From positions 4,154,001 to 4,218,000 of the forward strand of contig NZ_CP188258.1 of NCBI RefSeq assembly GCF_049994905.1: DNA of 64,000 bases, written 5' to 3'. This document shows positions 7,279-15,764 of the stretch, in pieces. Under the pieces are notes generated by a model. That model saw nothing but the letters and a program-made list of their open reading frames with translations, searched no databases and had not been told where the DNA came from. A program made the translations under genes and the position numbers. Numbering within the stretch: position 1 is the stretch's first letter; every line of letters begins with the position of its first letter. Origin of the DNA: Diaminobutyricibacter sp049994905. GTDB lineage: Bacteria > Actinomycetota > Actinomycetes > Actinomycetales > Microbacteriaceae.

Positions 7279-9024
7279 TCAGTTCCGGATGAGACCGTGC
7301 TCGTAGGCGTAGGAGGTGGCGCCGGCCCGCGACGGCACGCCGAGCTTCGTCAGGATGTTGCTCACGTGACGGTCGACGGTCCGGGTGCTGAGGCCGAGGC
7401 TGGTGCCGATCTCTTTATTGGTGCGACCGGTCGCCGCGGCACGGAGTACTTCGAGTTCGCGTGCACTCAGGATCGCTTCGGGCTCAGCTGCTCGTCTGCC
7501 GCCCAGCGCCACCAGGTCGGGTGCGGCTGCGAGGGATTCGAAGACGCGACGGGCGGCATCCCTCTGCAGCCGCGCACCGTCGGCGTCGCCGAGCGTCTCG
7601 CAGGCGTCGGCGAGCGCGACCCGGATGCGCGCGGCAGGGTACGGCGCGGCCAGCGCGAGCCACGCATCCAGTGCTTCTGTCAGGAGCGGGACAGCCGCTG
7701 CCGCGTCGCCGCCGCGCAGCGTCACGAGAGCGGATGCGTTGAGCGCCAGCGCGTGCAGCATCGGGGTGCCGAAGGTGGCCGCGATTGCGCCGAGCTCGGC
7801 CGCTGCGTCGCGTGCCTGGGCGAGCGTGTCGGGCTCTCGCGTGTCGGGGTCGCGCGTCTCGGGCTCGCGCTCGCGCTCGCGCTCGCCGAGCGTGCTCGTT
7901 CCGGTCGAAGGTGCCTCGCGGAGCCGGCCGGCTCGACCGGAGGGGGCACCCTCGCCGGTTTCTTCCTCGGCGGCGAGCAGGATCTCGACCAGCGCGGGCA
8001 GGTACTGCGCACGACCGAGCGGACTGACCGTGGTCGCCACGACCCGGCGGATGCCGCCGACCGCCGACGCGATCTCGCCCTGGGCGAGGCGCAACAACGA
8101 GAGTCCCGGCTGCGGGTCGAGGCCGCGGCCGCTCGCCGACTCGTACAGCCGGCCGGCCTCCTCGAACTCGCCGCGGAGCCGACGGATCTCCGCCTCCTCG
8201 TAGTCGGCGAGCGCGAGCTCGCGCTGGTCCGGCTTGCCCGCGTTGACCCGCCGGGTCTCGACGATGGCGTCGGACCAGGACCCGCCGAGCTGCAGGATCT
8301 CGGCGCGATGCACCCGGCAGGTGCCGTTGAAGAGACCGAGCTGCGACTGCGACGTGCACCACGTATCGAGCACGGCCGACCACTCGCGGGCGCGGTCGAG
8401 CGCGAACACCCGCTGGCAGCATCCGACCACAGCGCAGTAGACGAGCCCGCGGCCGAGGTCGGTGAGGCCGTCGGCGCTGGCGATGAGCATCGCTTCGTCC
8501 AGCAGGCTCATGCCCTGCGCGACGTCGCCCCGCTCGATCAGCGCGCGACCGGCCAGCTGCCTGCCGAGCGCCGAGAGATCGGCTTCTTCGAAGCGGTCGC
8601 CGAACGCGGCGGCCTCCATCGCATCCCGGTAGGCCGCCTCGTTGTCGCGGGCGAGAAGCAGGCGGTGGATGCCCGGCACGAGCAAGTATCCGCGCACGAC
8701 GCAGTCGCCGTGGCGGTCCGCGATCGCCGCCGAGCGCGCCAGCCACGCGTGGGCCCGCCCGTGCTCCCCCAGCGACGAGAGCCGGAACCCCAGCCAGAAC
8801 GCCGCGCTGGCCGCGCGCAGCTCGTCGCCTTGCGCCAGGCACGCCTCATAGCCGCGCTCGAGGAGCGCGAATCCGACGTCTTCGTGCGCCGTGAGCGCCG
8901 CAGCCTTGGCGAACAGTTCGAGATCGTCGAGGCTGAGCGGCTGCTCGCGGTCCGCTTCGGAGAAGAGGGCGAAGGCGTCTTCCCATCGCCGCTCCGCGAA
9001 CGCGATTCGGCCGGATGCTGGCAT
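7279..9024 (-). CDS. LuxR-type transcriptional regulator with helical-repeat body
   Basis: 581 residues from the ATG at 9024. Residues up to about 500 are alanine-rich TPR-like helices without a visible P-loop. The last 65 residues are a LuxR helix-turn-helix (LSARELEVLRAAATGRTNKE, then LGLSTRTVDRHVSNILTKLG). A low-complexity acidic/arginine stretch (EREREREPETRDPDTREPDT) near residue 380 comes from a simple-sequence DNA tract at 7830-7890. There is no ribosome site at 9024, but GATAAT ends 7 nt upstream, so the message may be leaderless; an in-frame start at 9060 is less likely. Probably controls nearby metabolic genes; targets unknown. Confidence 0.85.
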   Translation of the reverse strand: MPASGRIAFAERRWEDAFALFSEADREQPLSLDDLELFAKAAALTAHEDVGFALLERGYEACLAQGDELRAASAAFWLGFRLSSLGEHGRAHAWLARSAAIADRHGDCVVRGYLLVPGIHRLLLARDNEAAYRDAMEAAAFGDRFEEADLSALGRQLAGRALIERGDVAQGMSLLDEAMLIASADGLTDLGRGLVYCAVVGCCQRVFALDRAREWSAVLDTWCTSQSQLGLFNGTCRVHRAEILQLGGSWSDAIVETRRVNAGKPDQRELALADYEEAEIRRLRGEFEEAGRLYESASGRGLDPQPGLSLLRLAQGEIASAVGGIRRVVATTVSPLGRAQYLPALVEILLAAEEETGEGAPSGRAGRLREAPSTGTSTLGEREREREPETRDPDTREPDTLAQARDAAAELGAIAATFGTPMLHALALNASALVTLRGGDAAAAVPLLTEALDAWLALAAPYPAARIRVALADACETLGDADGARLQRDAARRVFESLAAAPDLVALGGRRAAEPEAILSARELEVLRAAATGRTNKEIGTSLGLSTRTVDRHVSNILTKLGVPSRAGATSYAYEHGLIRN

Positions 9025-9097
9025 AGCTGTGATTATCCACCGCCGCTCCCACGCGTGCACCCCTCGCTGAACCTTCGCTCGGGCACGTCGAACCGCG

Positions 9098-10255
9098 CTA
9101 CGACTCCTGGAGCTCGCGGGGCACCGTGATCGCGTCGACCAGCGCGCCGTTGCGCCAGACCGTGATCTCGATCGGCTTGTCGATCGCGTCTTCGACCATC
9201 CGCTTCTGCACTGCCGTCGTCGTCACCACGCGTTCGCCGCCGAGCTCGACCACGATGTCCCCGCGGCGCAGCCCGGCCTGCTCGGCAGGACTGCCCGGGG
9301 AGACGCCGGCGACCTGCAGTCCCGTCGGCGACCCGATGCGCTTCGCCAGTTGCGGTGACAGCGGAACCTGCGCGCCGGCGATCCCGAGCCACGCGCGGCG
9401 AACCCGTCCGTTGGTCATCAGCGACGTGATGATCCCGCGGGTGGTCGCGTTGATCGGAACGGCAAGCCCCACCCCGATTCCGGCCACCGCCGTGTTGACC
9501 CCGACCATGCGGCCCGAACTGTCCGACAGGACGCCGCCGCTGTTGCCCGGGTTCAGTGCGGCATCCGTCTGGATGACCTCGTCGACGACCCGCCCGGACT
9601 GTGTCGGGAGCGAGCGTCCGAGCGCCGAGACGATGCCCGCGGTAACACTGCCGGCCAGCCCGAGCGGGTTGCCCAGGGCGACCACGACCTGGCCGACCTT
9701 CAGCCGGGCGGCATCGCCGAGTTCGACCGGCACCGGCACATCGCCGCGCGCATGCAGGACGGCGAGATCGGAGAGCGTGTCGCGCCCGACGACATCCACA
9801 CGCACCGTCGTGCCGTCGGAGAATGCTGCTTCCGCCGAGTTCGCCCCGGCGACGACGTGCGCGCTGGTGAGCAGGAAGCCGTCCGCCGTGATGACGCTTG
9901 CACTTCCGGCACCCGCGCCACGCGCTGTGCGCACCGACACGCTCGCCACACTGGGCAGCACACGTTCGGCCACGGCCATGATCGTGCGCGAGTACGCGTC
10001 GAGGAGCGCTTCGTCGCTGGGAGCGGTGTCGTTGTGCGCGTCGGCACCACTGGTCGCGTGATTCTGGGGCGCGTCGTCCCTGTGCCCGTCGTCCCTGTGC
10101 GCGTCGTCCCTGGGCGCGTCGTCCCTGTGCGCGTCGTTACCGCTCAGCCACTCGTCATCGTCACTGGTCAGCCAGTCGTCATCGCTGAGCCCGTCGTCGC
10201 GCGCGAGCCCGTCGCCGCTGAGACCGCTGTCATCCATGAACTCGTCTCCGTCCAT
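9098..10255 (-). CDS. HtrA/DegP-like serine protease with PDZ domain, no membrane anchor seen
   Basis: 385 residues. Trypsin-like domain about 90-280 with the triad His133 (TSAHVV), Asp163 (LSDLAV) and Ser239 (NPGNSGG), then a PDZ domain about 295-378 (SPGSPAEQAGLRRGDIVVEL). Actinobacterial HtrA proteins usually have a cytoplasmic tail and a membrane helix before the protease. Here residues 1-85 are acidic, with 5-residue repeats (AHRDD, APRDD, GHRDD) and no hydrophobic segment. A second ATG at 10237 has a better ribosome site (GGAGACGAG) and may be the true start. Location in the cell is therefore uncertain. Confidence 0.88.
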   Translation of the reverse strand: MDGDEFMDDSGLSGDGLARDDGLSDDDWLTSDDDEWLSGNDAHRDDAPRDDAHRDDGHRDDAPQNHATSGADAHNDTAPSDEALLDAYSRTIMAVAERVLPSVASVSVRTARGAGAGSASVITADGFLLTSAHVVAGANSAEAAFSDGTTVRVDVVGRDTLSDLAVLHARGDVPVPVELGDAARLKVGQVVVALGNPLGLAGSVTAGIVSALGRSLPTQSGRVVDEVIQTDAALNPGNSGGVLSDSSGRMVGVNTAVAGIGVGLAVPINATTRGIITSLMTNGRVRRAWLGIAGAQVPLSPQLAKRIGSPTGLQVAGVSPGSPAEQAGLRRGDIVVELGGERVVTTTAVQKRMVEDAIDKPIEITVWRNGALVDAITVPRELQES

Positions 10256-10283
10256 GAGTACAGCATCCCCGCACGGCGTCCGG

Positions 10284-11549
10284 CTATGCCTGCCGTTCGC
10301 TGCGGGCGGAGAGCCGGCGGGTCAGCATCCGGTACACGACCCCGACGAGCAGCACGAGGATGCCGACGACGATCCCGAGCGGCGGCAGCGTGACCACGAG
10401 TACTGCGCACGCGAGCGCACCGAATACCTGCAGAGCACGCGGGTACCGGCGGCGTTCGCGCGACTGGGTGAATGCGGCGACGTTCGCGACGAAATAGTAG
10501 AGCAGCACCCCGAACGACGAGAAGGCGATGGCTCCGCGCAGGTCCACCGTGAGCACGAGGATGCTGACCACGACCGCGACCGCGATCTCGGCGTGGTGCG
10601 GCACCTGGAACCGTGGATGCACGGCCGCGAGCCAGCGTGGAAGGTCGCCTTCGCGCGCCATCGCCAGGGACGTGCGCCCCACACCGGCGATGAGCGAGAG
10701 CAGGGCGCCGAGGGATGCGGCGGCGGCCCCGAAGCCGACGATCGGGACCGCCCACGACCATCCGCCCACTGCGACAGCGTCTGCGACCGGCGCGCTCGAG
10801 CCCGCGACCCCGGATGCTCCCAGACTGCCGAGCACGACGACGGCGACCACGGCATAGAGCACGACGACGATGCTCAGCGCGATCGTGATCGCGCGCGGAA
10901 TAGTGCGTTCGGGCGAGCGCACCTCCTCGCCCATCGTCGCGATGCGGGCGTAGCCGGCGAAAGCGAAGAACAGCAGACCTGCGGACTGGAGGATGCCGTA
11001 CCAGCCGGCCGCCGCGTCCGTCGGTTGCAGCGCGCCCGGCTTCAGGCCGGCGCTCGTGCACGCGATGACGGCGAGCGCAAGCACCAGCAGCACCACGACC
11101 ACGATCACTTTCGCGAGAGTCGCCGTGCGGGTCACGCCGCGGTAGTTCGCTGCGGCGAGCGCCACGACAGCCACCACGGCGACAGGCTTCTCCCACCCGG
11201 CCGGAGCGGCGTAGGCGGCGAACGTGAGCGCCATCGCGGCGCAGCTCGCGGTCTTGCCGATGACGAAACTCCAGCCCGCGGCGAAACCCCACCATCCGCC
11301 GAGTTGCTCCCGCCCGTAGACGTAGGTGCCGCCCGACGTCGGGTATTGCGCGGCGAGTTGCGCCGACGCGGTGGCGTTGCAGAAGGCCACGATCGCTGCG
11401 ATGATGAGGCCGATCAGCAGCCCGGCCCCGGCAGCCTGGGCTGCGGGAGCGAATGCGGAGAAGATGCCGGCACCGATCATGGAGCCGAGACCGATGAAGA
11501 CGGCGTCGACGGTTCCGAGCCGCCGGGCCAGTGAGGCGTTCGAGGTCAC
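10284..11549 (-). CDS. APC superfamily amino acid permease
   Basis: 421 residues with about 12 membrane segments. The first helix carries the family motif IGLGSMIGAGIFSAF (residues about 19-33). GMEEVRSPER-like loop ATMGEEVRSPERTIPRAI near 205-222 is also typical. The protein imports or exchanges amino acids or polyamines across the cytoplasmic membrane; substrate unknown. The GTG start has no ribosome site but TAGGGT ends 6 nt upstream (11556-11561). It ends 28 bases before the HtrA-like gene, so the two may be co-transcribed. Confidence 0.9.
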   Translation of the reverse strand: MTSNASLARRLGTVDAVFIGLGSMIGAGIFSAFAPAAQAAGAGLLIGLIIAAIVAFCNATASAQLAAQYPTSGGTYVYGREQLGGWWGFAAGWSFVIGKTASCAAMALTFAAYAAPAGWEKPVAVVAVVALAAANYRGVTRTATLAKVIVVVVLLVLALAVIACTSAGLKPGALQPTDAAAGWYGILQSAGLLFFAFAGYARIATMGEEVRSPERTIPRAITIALSIVVVLYAVVAVVVLGSLGASGVAGSSAPVADAVAVGGWSWAVPIVGFGAAAASLGALLSLIAGVGRTSLAMAREGDLPRWLAAVHPRFQVPHHAEIAVAVVVSILVLTVDLRGAIAFSSFGVLLYYFVANVAAFTQSRERRRYPRALQVFGALACAVLVVTLPPLGIVVGILVLLVGVVYRMLTRRLSARSERQA

Positions 11550-11689
11550 GGTCGCACCCTATTGCACGCGGGTGTCGCCGAGGTTGCGCAGGGTGGGCGC
11601 GCAGCTGGGGCCCGCCCGGTTGAGGCGTGCCCGCCACGTCGAGCCGGCGGGGATGCACCTGGCTGGCGGGGTCACCGGGCCGGCCCTCC

Positions 11690-12055
11690 TCAGTCGAGTT
11701 CGCGCAGGGGTGACGTGCGATCGCCCGGCGCATCCCCCGTGTTGACCGTGCCCTTCGGCTCGAAGAGCACGATGTGCGCCTCGCTGTCGGCCTTCGGACA
11801 GTGCTCGACGCCGCGAGGCACGACGAAGACGTCGTTCGGCCCGAGCACGACATCGCGATCGCGCAGCTGGATGGTCAGCTCACCCGAGACGACGAGGAAC
11901 AGCTCGTCGGTATCCGGGTGCGTGTGCCACACGAATTCGCCCTCGAGCCGCGCCACCTTCACGTCGTAGTCGTTCACGCTCGCGAGCCGGTGCGGCTGCC
12001 AGAGTTCGCCGACGCTCTCGAGCGCCGTGCGGATGTTGCGTACCTCCGAGGTCAT
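11690..12055 (-). CDS. Cupin-domain protein
   Basis: 121 residues forming a single small beta-barrel cupin. Metal motif 1 is HTHPDTDELF (residues about 44-53) and motif 2 is PRGVEHCP (about 80-87), giving the usual His/Glu metal ligands. Candidate roles are a small isomerase, dioxygenase or sugar-binding protein; nothing narrows it. ATG 12055 is chosen because the longer in-frame start adds unlike sequence and TATCGT ends 7 nt upstream. Its start lies only 25 bases from the palindrome arm that holds the insertion sequence. Confidence 0.85.
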   Translation of the reverse strand: MTSEVRNIRTALESVGELWQPHRLASVNDYDVKVARLEGEFVWHTHPDTDELFLVVSGELTIQLRDRDVVLGPNDVFVVPRGVEHCPKADSEAHIVLFEPKGTVNTGDAPGDRTSPLRELD

Positions 12056-12079
12056 GCCCCCAACGATACGTCGGGCAAC

Positions 12080-12107
12080 GAGCACAGGAAAAGGCACGTC
12101 ATTCGTG
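12080..12107. repeat. Dispersed palindrome copy 2, left arm
   Basis: GAGCACAGGAAAAGGCAC and the bases after it pair with the arm at 13395-13424 (23 of 28 positions agree after reverse complement). The two arms are now separated by the IS30-family element. Confidence 0.85.
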
Positions 12108-13394
12108 AGGTGGTTTCTAGTTCCTAGCGCAACACCTCAATCGTGTGGGGTGTGTTGTGACGACGAAGTTTGCGTGGGAGACACGGGCGTTGGCTTATCG
12201 GGGGTTGCTGAGGGGCGAGTCGGCTTTGTCGGTCGGGTCGCGGCTGGGTGTCGCAGGAACGACGGTGAATAGTTGGGCCAGATTGGCTGGCATGGAGATC
12301 GTGGATGGCCGCAATGGCGGCATCGCAGTCGTCGACGTGGGTCGGCAGGTGGCGGGTTCCTCAGCCCGGTCGTATCGGCGGTTGACGCTCGCGGATCGGT
12401 CGTTCATTCAGGCAGCCCTGTCATTGCCTGAGCCGTTGGGGGTGCGGGCGATCGCGCGTGAGCTCGGGGTTCACCCGTCGACGGTGTCGCGGGAGATCCA
12501 GGCGCATCAGGTGCGGCATTGGGAGGCCCAGCATTACGACGCGGAGGTCGCTCACTATCGTGCGCTCCGGCGACGGCCTCGGACTCGGCCGGGGAAGCTT
12601 GCCGATCCGGTGTTGCGGTCCGAGGTCGTGTCACGCTTGAACCTGAAGTTCTCGCCGCAGCAGGTCGCCGGCGAGTTGAGGGTGGTGTTCCCAGACCGGG
12701 CGGAGATGCAGGTGTCCCACGAAACGATCTACCAGGCCTTGTATGTCCAGGGCCGCGGGGCGTTGCGGCACGAGTTGACGGTCGTCAAAGCGCTCCGGAC
12801 GGGCAGAACCGGCCGGGTTCCGCAGTCGAAGCTGCCCGCCCGCACCAACCGGCCCTGGTTGGACGGGGCGCGTCTGACGGATCGTCCCGCGGAGGTGAAT
12901 GACCGGGCCGTTCCCGGGCATTGGGAAGGCGATCTTGTTGTCGGCCCGGGCAACTCCGGCATCGTCACTCTCGTTGAACGGCAAACCCGGTATGTGTTGC
13001 TGGGGCGGCTGCCCGGGATGCGCGACAGTTGCACGGTCACCGATGTCCTGGCCGGCATGATCGAAGGGCTCCCGGCGGAGCTGACGAAAACGATCACCTG
13101 GGACCAGGGCAGCGAGATGGCCGGCCATCGAGCGTTCACGGTCAAGACCGGTTGCCCGGTGTTCTTCTGTGATCCGCACTCGCCCTGGCAGCGTGGCAGC
13201 AATGAGAACACCAACGGCCTGATCCGCGATTTCTACCCCAAGGGCACGAACTTCAACGACGTGACCGATGACGACCTCGCCGAAACCCAACGCCTCCTCA
13301 ACATCCGTCCCCGCAAAACCCTCGACTACCGCAGCCCACATGCCATGCTGAACCAACTAATCAACGGTGTTGCGCTGACAACCTGAAGCCACCT
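12108..13394 (+). mobile_element. IS30-family insertion sequence, apparently intact
   Basis: 1287 bases with imperfect 29-base terminal inverted repeats at 12108-12136 and 13366-13394; they share AGGTGG at the outer end and AGCGCAACACC at the inner end. It holds a single full-length transposase gene whose stop lies inside the right repeat. No clear direct target duplication is visible. It is inserted in the loop of a dispersed palindrome, between two divergent genes. Confidence 0.88.
12145..13386 (+). CDS. IS30-family DDE transposase
   Basis: 413 residues. N-terminal helix-turn-helix regions (LGVAGTTVNSWARLAGM; then REIQ after LGVHPSTVS, the IS30 pattern). Catalytic residues of the DDE core are visible: Asp in GHWEGDLVVG, Asp in TWDQGSEM and Glu in GSNENTNGLIRDF, followed by the conserved FYPKGTNF. 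The GTG at 12145 or the GTG at 12157 (MTTKFAWE) could be the start. The gene is full length for the family and shows no frameshift, so the element may still be active. Confidence 0.95.
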   Translation: MGCVVTTKFAWETRALAYRGLLRGESALSVGSRLGVAGTTVNSWARLAGMEIVDGRNGGIAVVDVGRQVAGSSARSYRRLTLADRSFIQAALSLPEPLGVRAIARELGVHPSTVSREIQAHQVRHWEAQHYDAEVAHYRALRRRPRTRPGKLADPVLRSEVVSRLNLKFSPQQVAGELRVVFPDRAEMQVSHETIYQALYVQGRGALRHELTVVKALRTGRTGRVPQSKLPARTNRPWLDGARLTDRPAEVNDRAVPGHWEGDLVVGPGNSGIVTLVERQTRYVLLGRLPGMRDSCTVTDVLAGMIEGLPAELTKTITWDQGSEMAGHRAFTVKTGCPVFFCDPHSPWQRGSNENTNGLIRDFYPKGTNFNDVTDDDLAETQRLLNIRPRKTLDYRSPHAMLNQLINGVALTT

Positions 13395-13424
13395 GAAGAA
13401 TGAGGTGACTATTCCTGTGCTCGT
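13395..13424. repeat. Dispersed palindrome copy 2, right arm
   Basis: Contains GAATGAGGTGACTATTCC then TGTGCTC, the reverse complement of the arm at 12080-12107 with a few mismatches. Confidence 0.85.
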
Positions 13425-13447
13425 CGGGGTGGGCCTACGCTCGCAGC

Positions 13448-14371
13448 ATGGTGAGTACGAAACCGGATGACGAACTCTTCGGTTGGGCGATCGCGGCTGT
13501 GGCGCCGGGTGGTGAGCTCGTCGAGGCGAGAGGGCTCCGCGACGGCGGGTCGCCCTGGCTGCTGCGCGTCCGCAGCGGTGAAGGCGAACGTTCGGGTGTG
13601 CTCCGGCTGGGCGCGGCAGGGGGCCACGACACACACGTCGAGGCGGCGGCGCTCGACGCAGCCCTCGCGGGCGGCATCGCGGTTCCGCGTGTGCTCGCGT
13701 CACGGTTGGAACCCGACCCTCCCCTGCTGCTCATCGAGGCGGTCGACGGCAGCAGCGCCATTCCGGTCGACCGGCCGACCATCCGGCTCCGGGCGCTCGG
13801 TGCCGCTGCTGCGCGCATCCACCGCACGTCGCCGCCCGCCGGGCTTCCCCGCCGGACGCGGTCGATCGCCGGCGTCGATTTCGACGCGCTGCGGCGCGCT
13901 GCCCCGCCCCAGCCACTGCTGCAGCGCGCAGAAGCCGTTGCGGCGTGGGGTCCCTCCACACCAGCCCCCGACGGTTTCGTGCACGGCGACCTCTGGCAGG
14001 GAAACACCCTCTGGCGGGGCGACGAACTCGTCAGCATCATCGACTGGGACTGCGCCGGGCACGGCCCCGCGGGTGTCGACCTCGGTTCGTTGCGATGCGA
14101 TGCCGCCGTGACCTTCGGCGTGGATGCGGCCGCGGACGTGCTCGACGGCTGGCAGGAGGAGGCCGGCCGGGCGGCTGCAGACGTGGACTACTGGGATGTC
14201 GTGGCAGCCCTCGCGACGCCACCCGACCTCGGCTGGTTCGTGGACACCATCCGCTCGCAAAGGCGCCCCGACCTCACCCGGGAGCTGCTCGTCGAACGCC
14301 GCGACGGGTTCCTCCGCAGGGCCCTCGAGCGGCTCGGCGAGCAGCCGACTCTTGCGCCCGATGCCCGCTAG
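13448..14371 (+). CDS. Aminoglycoside phosphotransferase family kinase
   Basis: 307 residues of the protein-kinase-like APH fold. The catalytic loop is VHGDLWQGNTLW (residues about 179-190) and the metal-binding loop is SIIDWDCAGHGP about 16 residues later. The family phosphorylates small hydroxyl compounds such as aminoglycosides, fructosamine, choline or homoserine; sequence alone does not say which, and resistance should not be assumed. No ribosome site is present, but TACGCT ends 6 nt upstream (13436-13441). It starts 24 bases after the split palindrome. Confidence 0.88.
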   Translation: MVSTKPDDELFGWAIAAVAPGGELVEARGLRDGGSPWLLRVRSGEGERSGVLRLGAAGGHDTHVEAAALDAALAGGIAVPRVLASRLEPDPPLLLIEAVDGSSAIPVDRPTIRLRALGAAAARIHRTSPPAGLPRRTRSIAGVDFDALRRAAPPQPLLQRAEAVAAWGPSTPAPDGFVHGDLWQGNTLWRGDELVSIIDWDCAGHGPAGVDLGSLRCDAAVTFGVDAAADVLDGWQEEAGRAAADVDYWDVVAALATPPDLGWFVDTIRSQRRPDLTRELLVERRDGFLRRALERLGEQPTLAPDAR

Positions 14372-14415
14372 GGGCTTGGATGCTGGCTAGGCACCGAAAT
14401 GGAGAGGGGTTTGCG

Positions 14416-14715
14416 ATGTCAGCGAGCGAGCTCGAGCAGTCCAGTGTGAGGTACACCTACCGGGAACGCATCTTCCACCTGGACAAGGTGTCATCAGGCC
14501 TCTGGACCGTCTTCGACGAAGGCCGCGCCGACCTGGGAAAGCTGGTCCGCGTCGCCCCAGAAGGCGAAGAGCACGAGCCGGTGTTCGGCATCATCTATCC
14601 GGGAGAGACCGAGACCGCGCTCGAAGGCTCGGACTGGCGGGGACTGGTCGCAGCCCTGATCAACACGTCCATCGACCCGACGCCGTCGTGGGGCGGCGGG
14701 CAGGGCGCGGCCTGA
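14416..14715 (+). CDS. Hypothetical protein, 99 aa
   Basis: I do not recognise a family. The protein is acidic and soluble-looking (SSVRYTYRERIFHLDKVSSG, then GIIYPGETETALEGSDWRG) with a glycine-rich tail. GGAGAGGGG lies 6 bases before the ATG. It follows the APH-type gene by 44 bases and may share its transcript. Confidence 0.75.
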   Translation: MSASELEQSSVRYTYRERIFHLDKVSSGLWTVFDEGRADLGKLVRVAPEGEEHEPVFGIIYPGETETALEGSDWRGLVAALINTSIDPTPSWGGGQGAA

Positions 14716-14821
14716 GAGCGTTTGCGCACTCCCGCACGTGATGCGCTGAGCTTCGACGCGCCATCCCGGCGACCGGCCGAACTCGGTTTCCGGGTCACAC
14801 GATCGCGGCTACCATCGGGGG

Positions 14822-15019
14822 ATGAAGCCGAAGACGACGACGTCGGTGCTCGGATGGGTTGCAGCCGTGCTGCTCAACATCGGTGCGCTTCTCTTCATCG
14901 TCGGCCTCATCGTGCCGCACGGCGACGGGCCGGGCGGCGTGCTCGTGGCCGGGATCGTGCTCATCGTCCTCGGTCTTGCCGCTGGCGCGGCGTGGCTGCT
15001 GGCCGCGCGCCGACCGTGA
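14822..15019 (+). CDS. Small two-helix membrane protein
   Basis: 65 residues: two hydrophobic helices (about 8-30 and 38-60) joined by a short polar loop PHGDGPGG, with a basic tail ARRP. Function unknown. TACCAT ends exactly 6 nt before the ATG (14810-14815), so it is probably expressed from a leaderless message. Confidence 0.7.
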   Translation: MKPKTTTSVLGWVAAVLLNIGALLFIVGLIVPHGDGPGGVLVAGIVLIVLGLAAGAAWLLAARRP

Positions 15020-15070
15020 CCGGCTGTCGGGCGGGCGGTGCGCCGACCGGTCGAAAGCGTCACGCACAGC

Positions 15071-15102
15071 GCACACGCTCGACCGAAAAGGTCACGCTCG
15101 GC
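15071..15102. repeat. Dispersed repeat family 2, copy A
   Basis: ACGCTCGACCGAAAAGGTCA flanks a GACC/GGTC hairpin. The same core occurs at 15674-15704 and, inverted, twice at 50188-50269. All copies are intergenic. Confidence 0.65.
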
Positions 15103-15108
15103 GCAACC

Positions 15109-15339
15109 TCAGTCCCGGCCGGTGCGCAGGTCCTGCGTGTCGTCGGCAACCAGGTCCGGGTTCGACGGATGCTCGGCCGGGTCGAAATCGGCGGGCGGAG
15201 GTTCAGCCCCTTCGCCACGGCCCGCATCGGTCGCCTTCCCTGGAACGAATCGTTCGGGTTCGCCCACTGAGGGAATACCGTGGGGGTAGTCATCGGCCGA
15301 CTCGCCCGGTCGACCCGAGGGGGTGTTGTCCGACGTCAC
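15109..15339 (-). CDS. Small acidic hypothetical protein
   Basis: 76 residues, rich in Pro, Asp, Glu and Gly, starting MTSDNTPSGRPGESADDY; probably disordered. The GTG start overlaps the stop of the upstream small gene by 4 bp (GTGA), which supports both being translated. No family recognised. Confidence 0.6.
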   Translation of the reverse strand: MTSDNTPSGRPGESADDYPHGIPSVGEPERFVPGKATDAGRGEGAEPPPADFDPAEHPSNPDLVADDTQDLRTGRD

Positions 15340-15512
15340 GGCTTGCCCTCCCCGCTGAAGGCGATGCTGCGCATCGCGTCTTCGAAGACGCTGTCGCGAG
15401 TGTCCTCGAGCGCGTCGTAGTCGGCGTCGGCGTCGAACCCGTCGGTCCGGTCGAACCCGCTCACACCGTCGGCCTGCTCTTCACCGCCGCGCACATCCTG
15501 TCCGTCGCGCAT
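15336..15512 (-). CDS. Very small acidic hypothetical protein
   Basis: 58 residues, very acidic: MRDGQDVRGGEEQADGVSGF, then a run of alternating Asp with Ala/Tyr, ending SIAFSGEGKP. ATG 15512 has an excellent GAGGAGG site. It overlaps the start of the 76-residue gene by 4 bp, forming a two-gene unit. Function unknown. Confidence 0.65.
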   Translation of the reverse strand: MRDGQDVRGGEEQADGVSGFDRTDGFDADADYDALEDTRDSVFEDAMRSIAFSGEGKP

Positions 15513-15673
15513 GTGTCCTCCTCGATCATGTTCGGTGCTTCTGAGCTACCCAAACGCCGAGCCGGTATACATCGCAAGGGGTTGATTCCGGGTGCGAGCC
15601 GTGCCCAAGGCATCCCCTCAGCGGCCCCGACCGTCGAGAGTTACCCTTCCGGTCGAGACCGTCAAACCCAAAG

Positions 15674-15704
15674 GGCACGCTCGACCGGAGCGGTCACTCT
15701 CGGC
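15674..15704. repeat. Dispersed repeat family 2, copy B
   Basis: GGCACGCTCGACCGGAGCGG followed by TCACTCTCGGC. It contains the hairpin GACCG-GAG-CGGTC. It lies in the 252-base gap between 15512 and 15765, which otherwise holds only the tandem repeat. Confidence 0.65.
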
Positions 15705-15710
15705 CGGCAG

Positions 15711-15760
15711 TCACCCGCACTGACCGGCACTCACCGGCACTCACCGGCACTCACCGGCAC
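15711..15760. repeat. 10-bp tandem repeat downstream of the beta-glucosidase
   Basis: TCACCGGCAC is repeated three times exactly, with flanking variants TGACCGGCAC and TCACCCGCAC. It sits immediately after the stop of the gene at 15765-18023. Confidence 0.85.
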
Positions 15761-15764
15761 TGAC

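Noticed and set aside
12100..13402. Target-site duplication around the IS
   Set aside because: The flanking bases are inverted (palindrome arms), not directly repeated; no convincing 2-4 bp duplication is seen.
13448..14371. Antibiotic resistance gene
   Set aside because: The fold is shared with many metabolic kinases and nothing here points to aminoglycosides.
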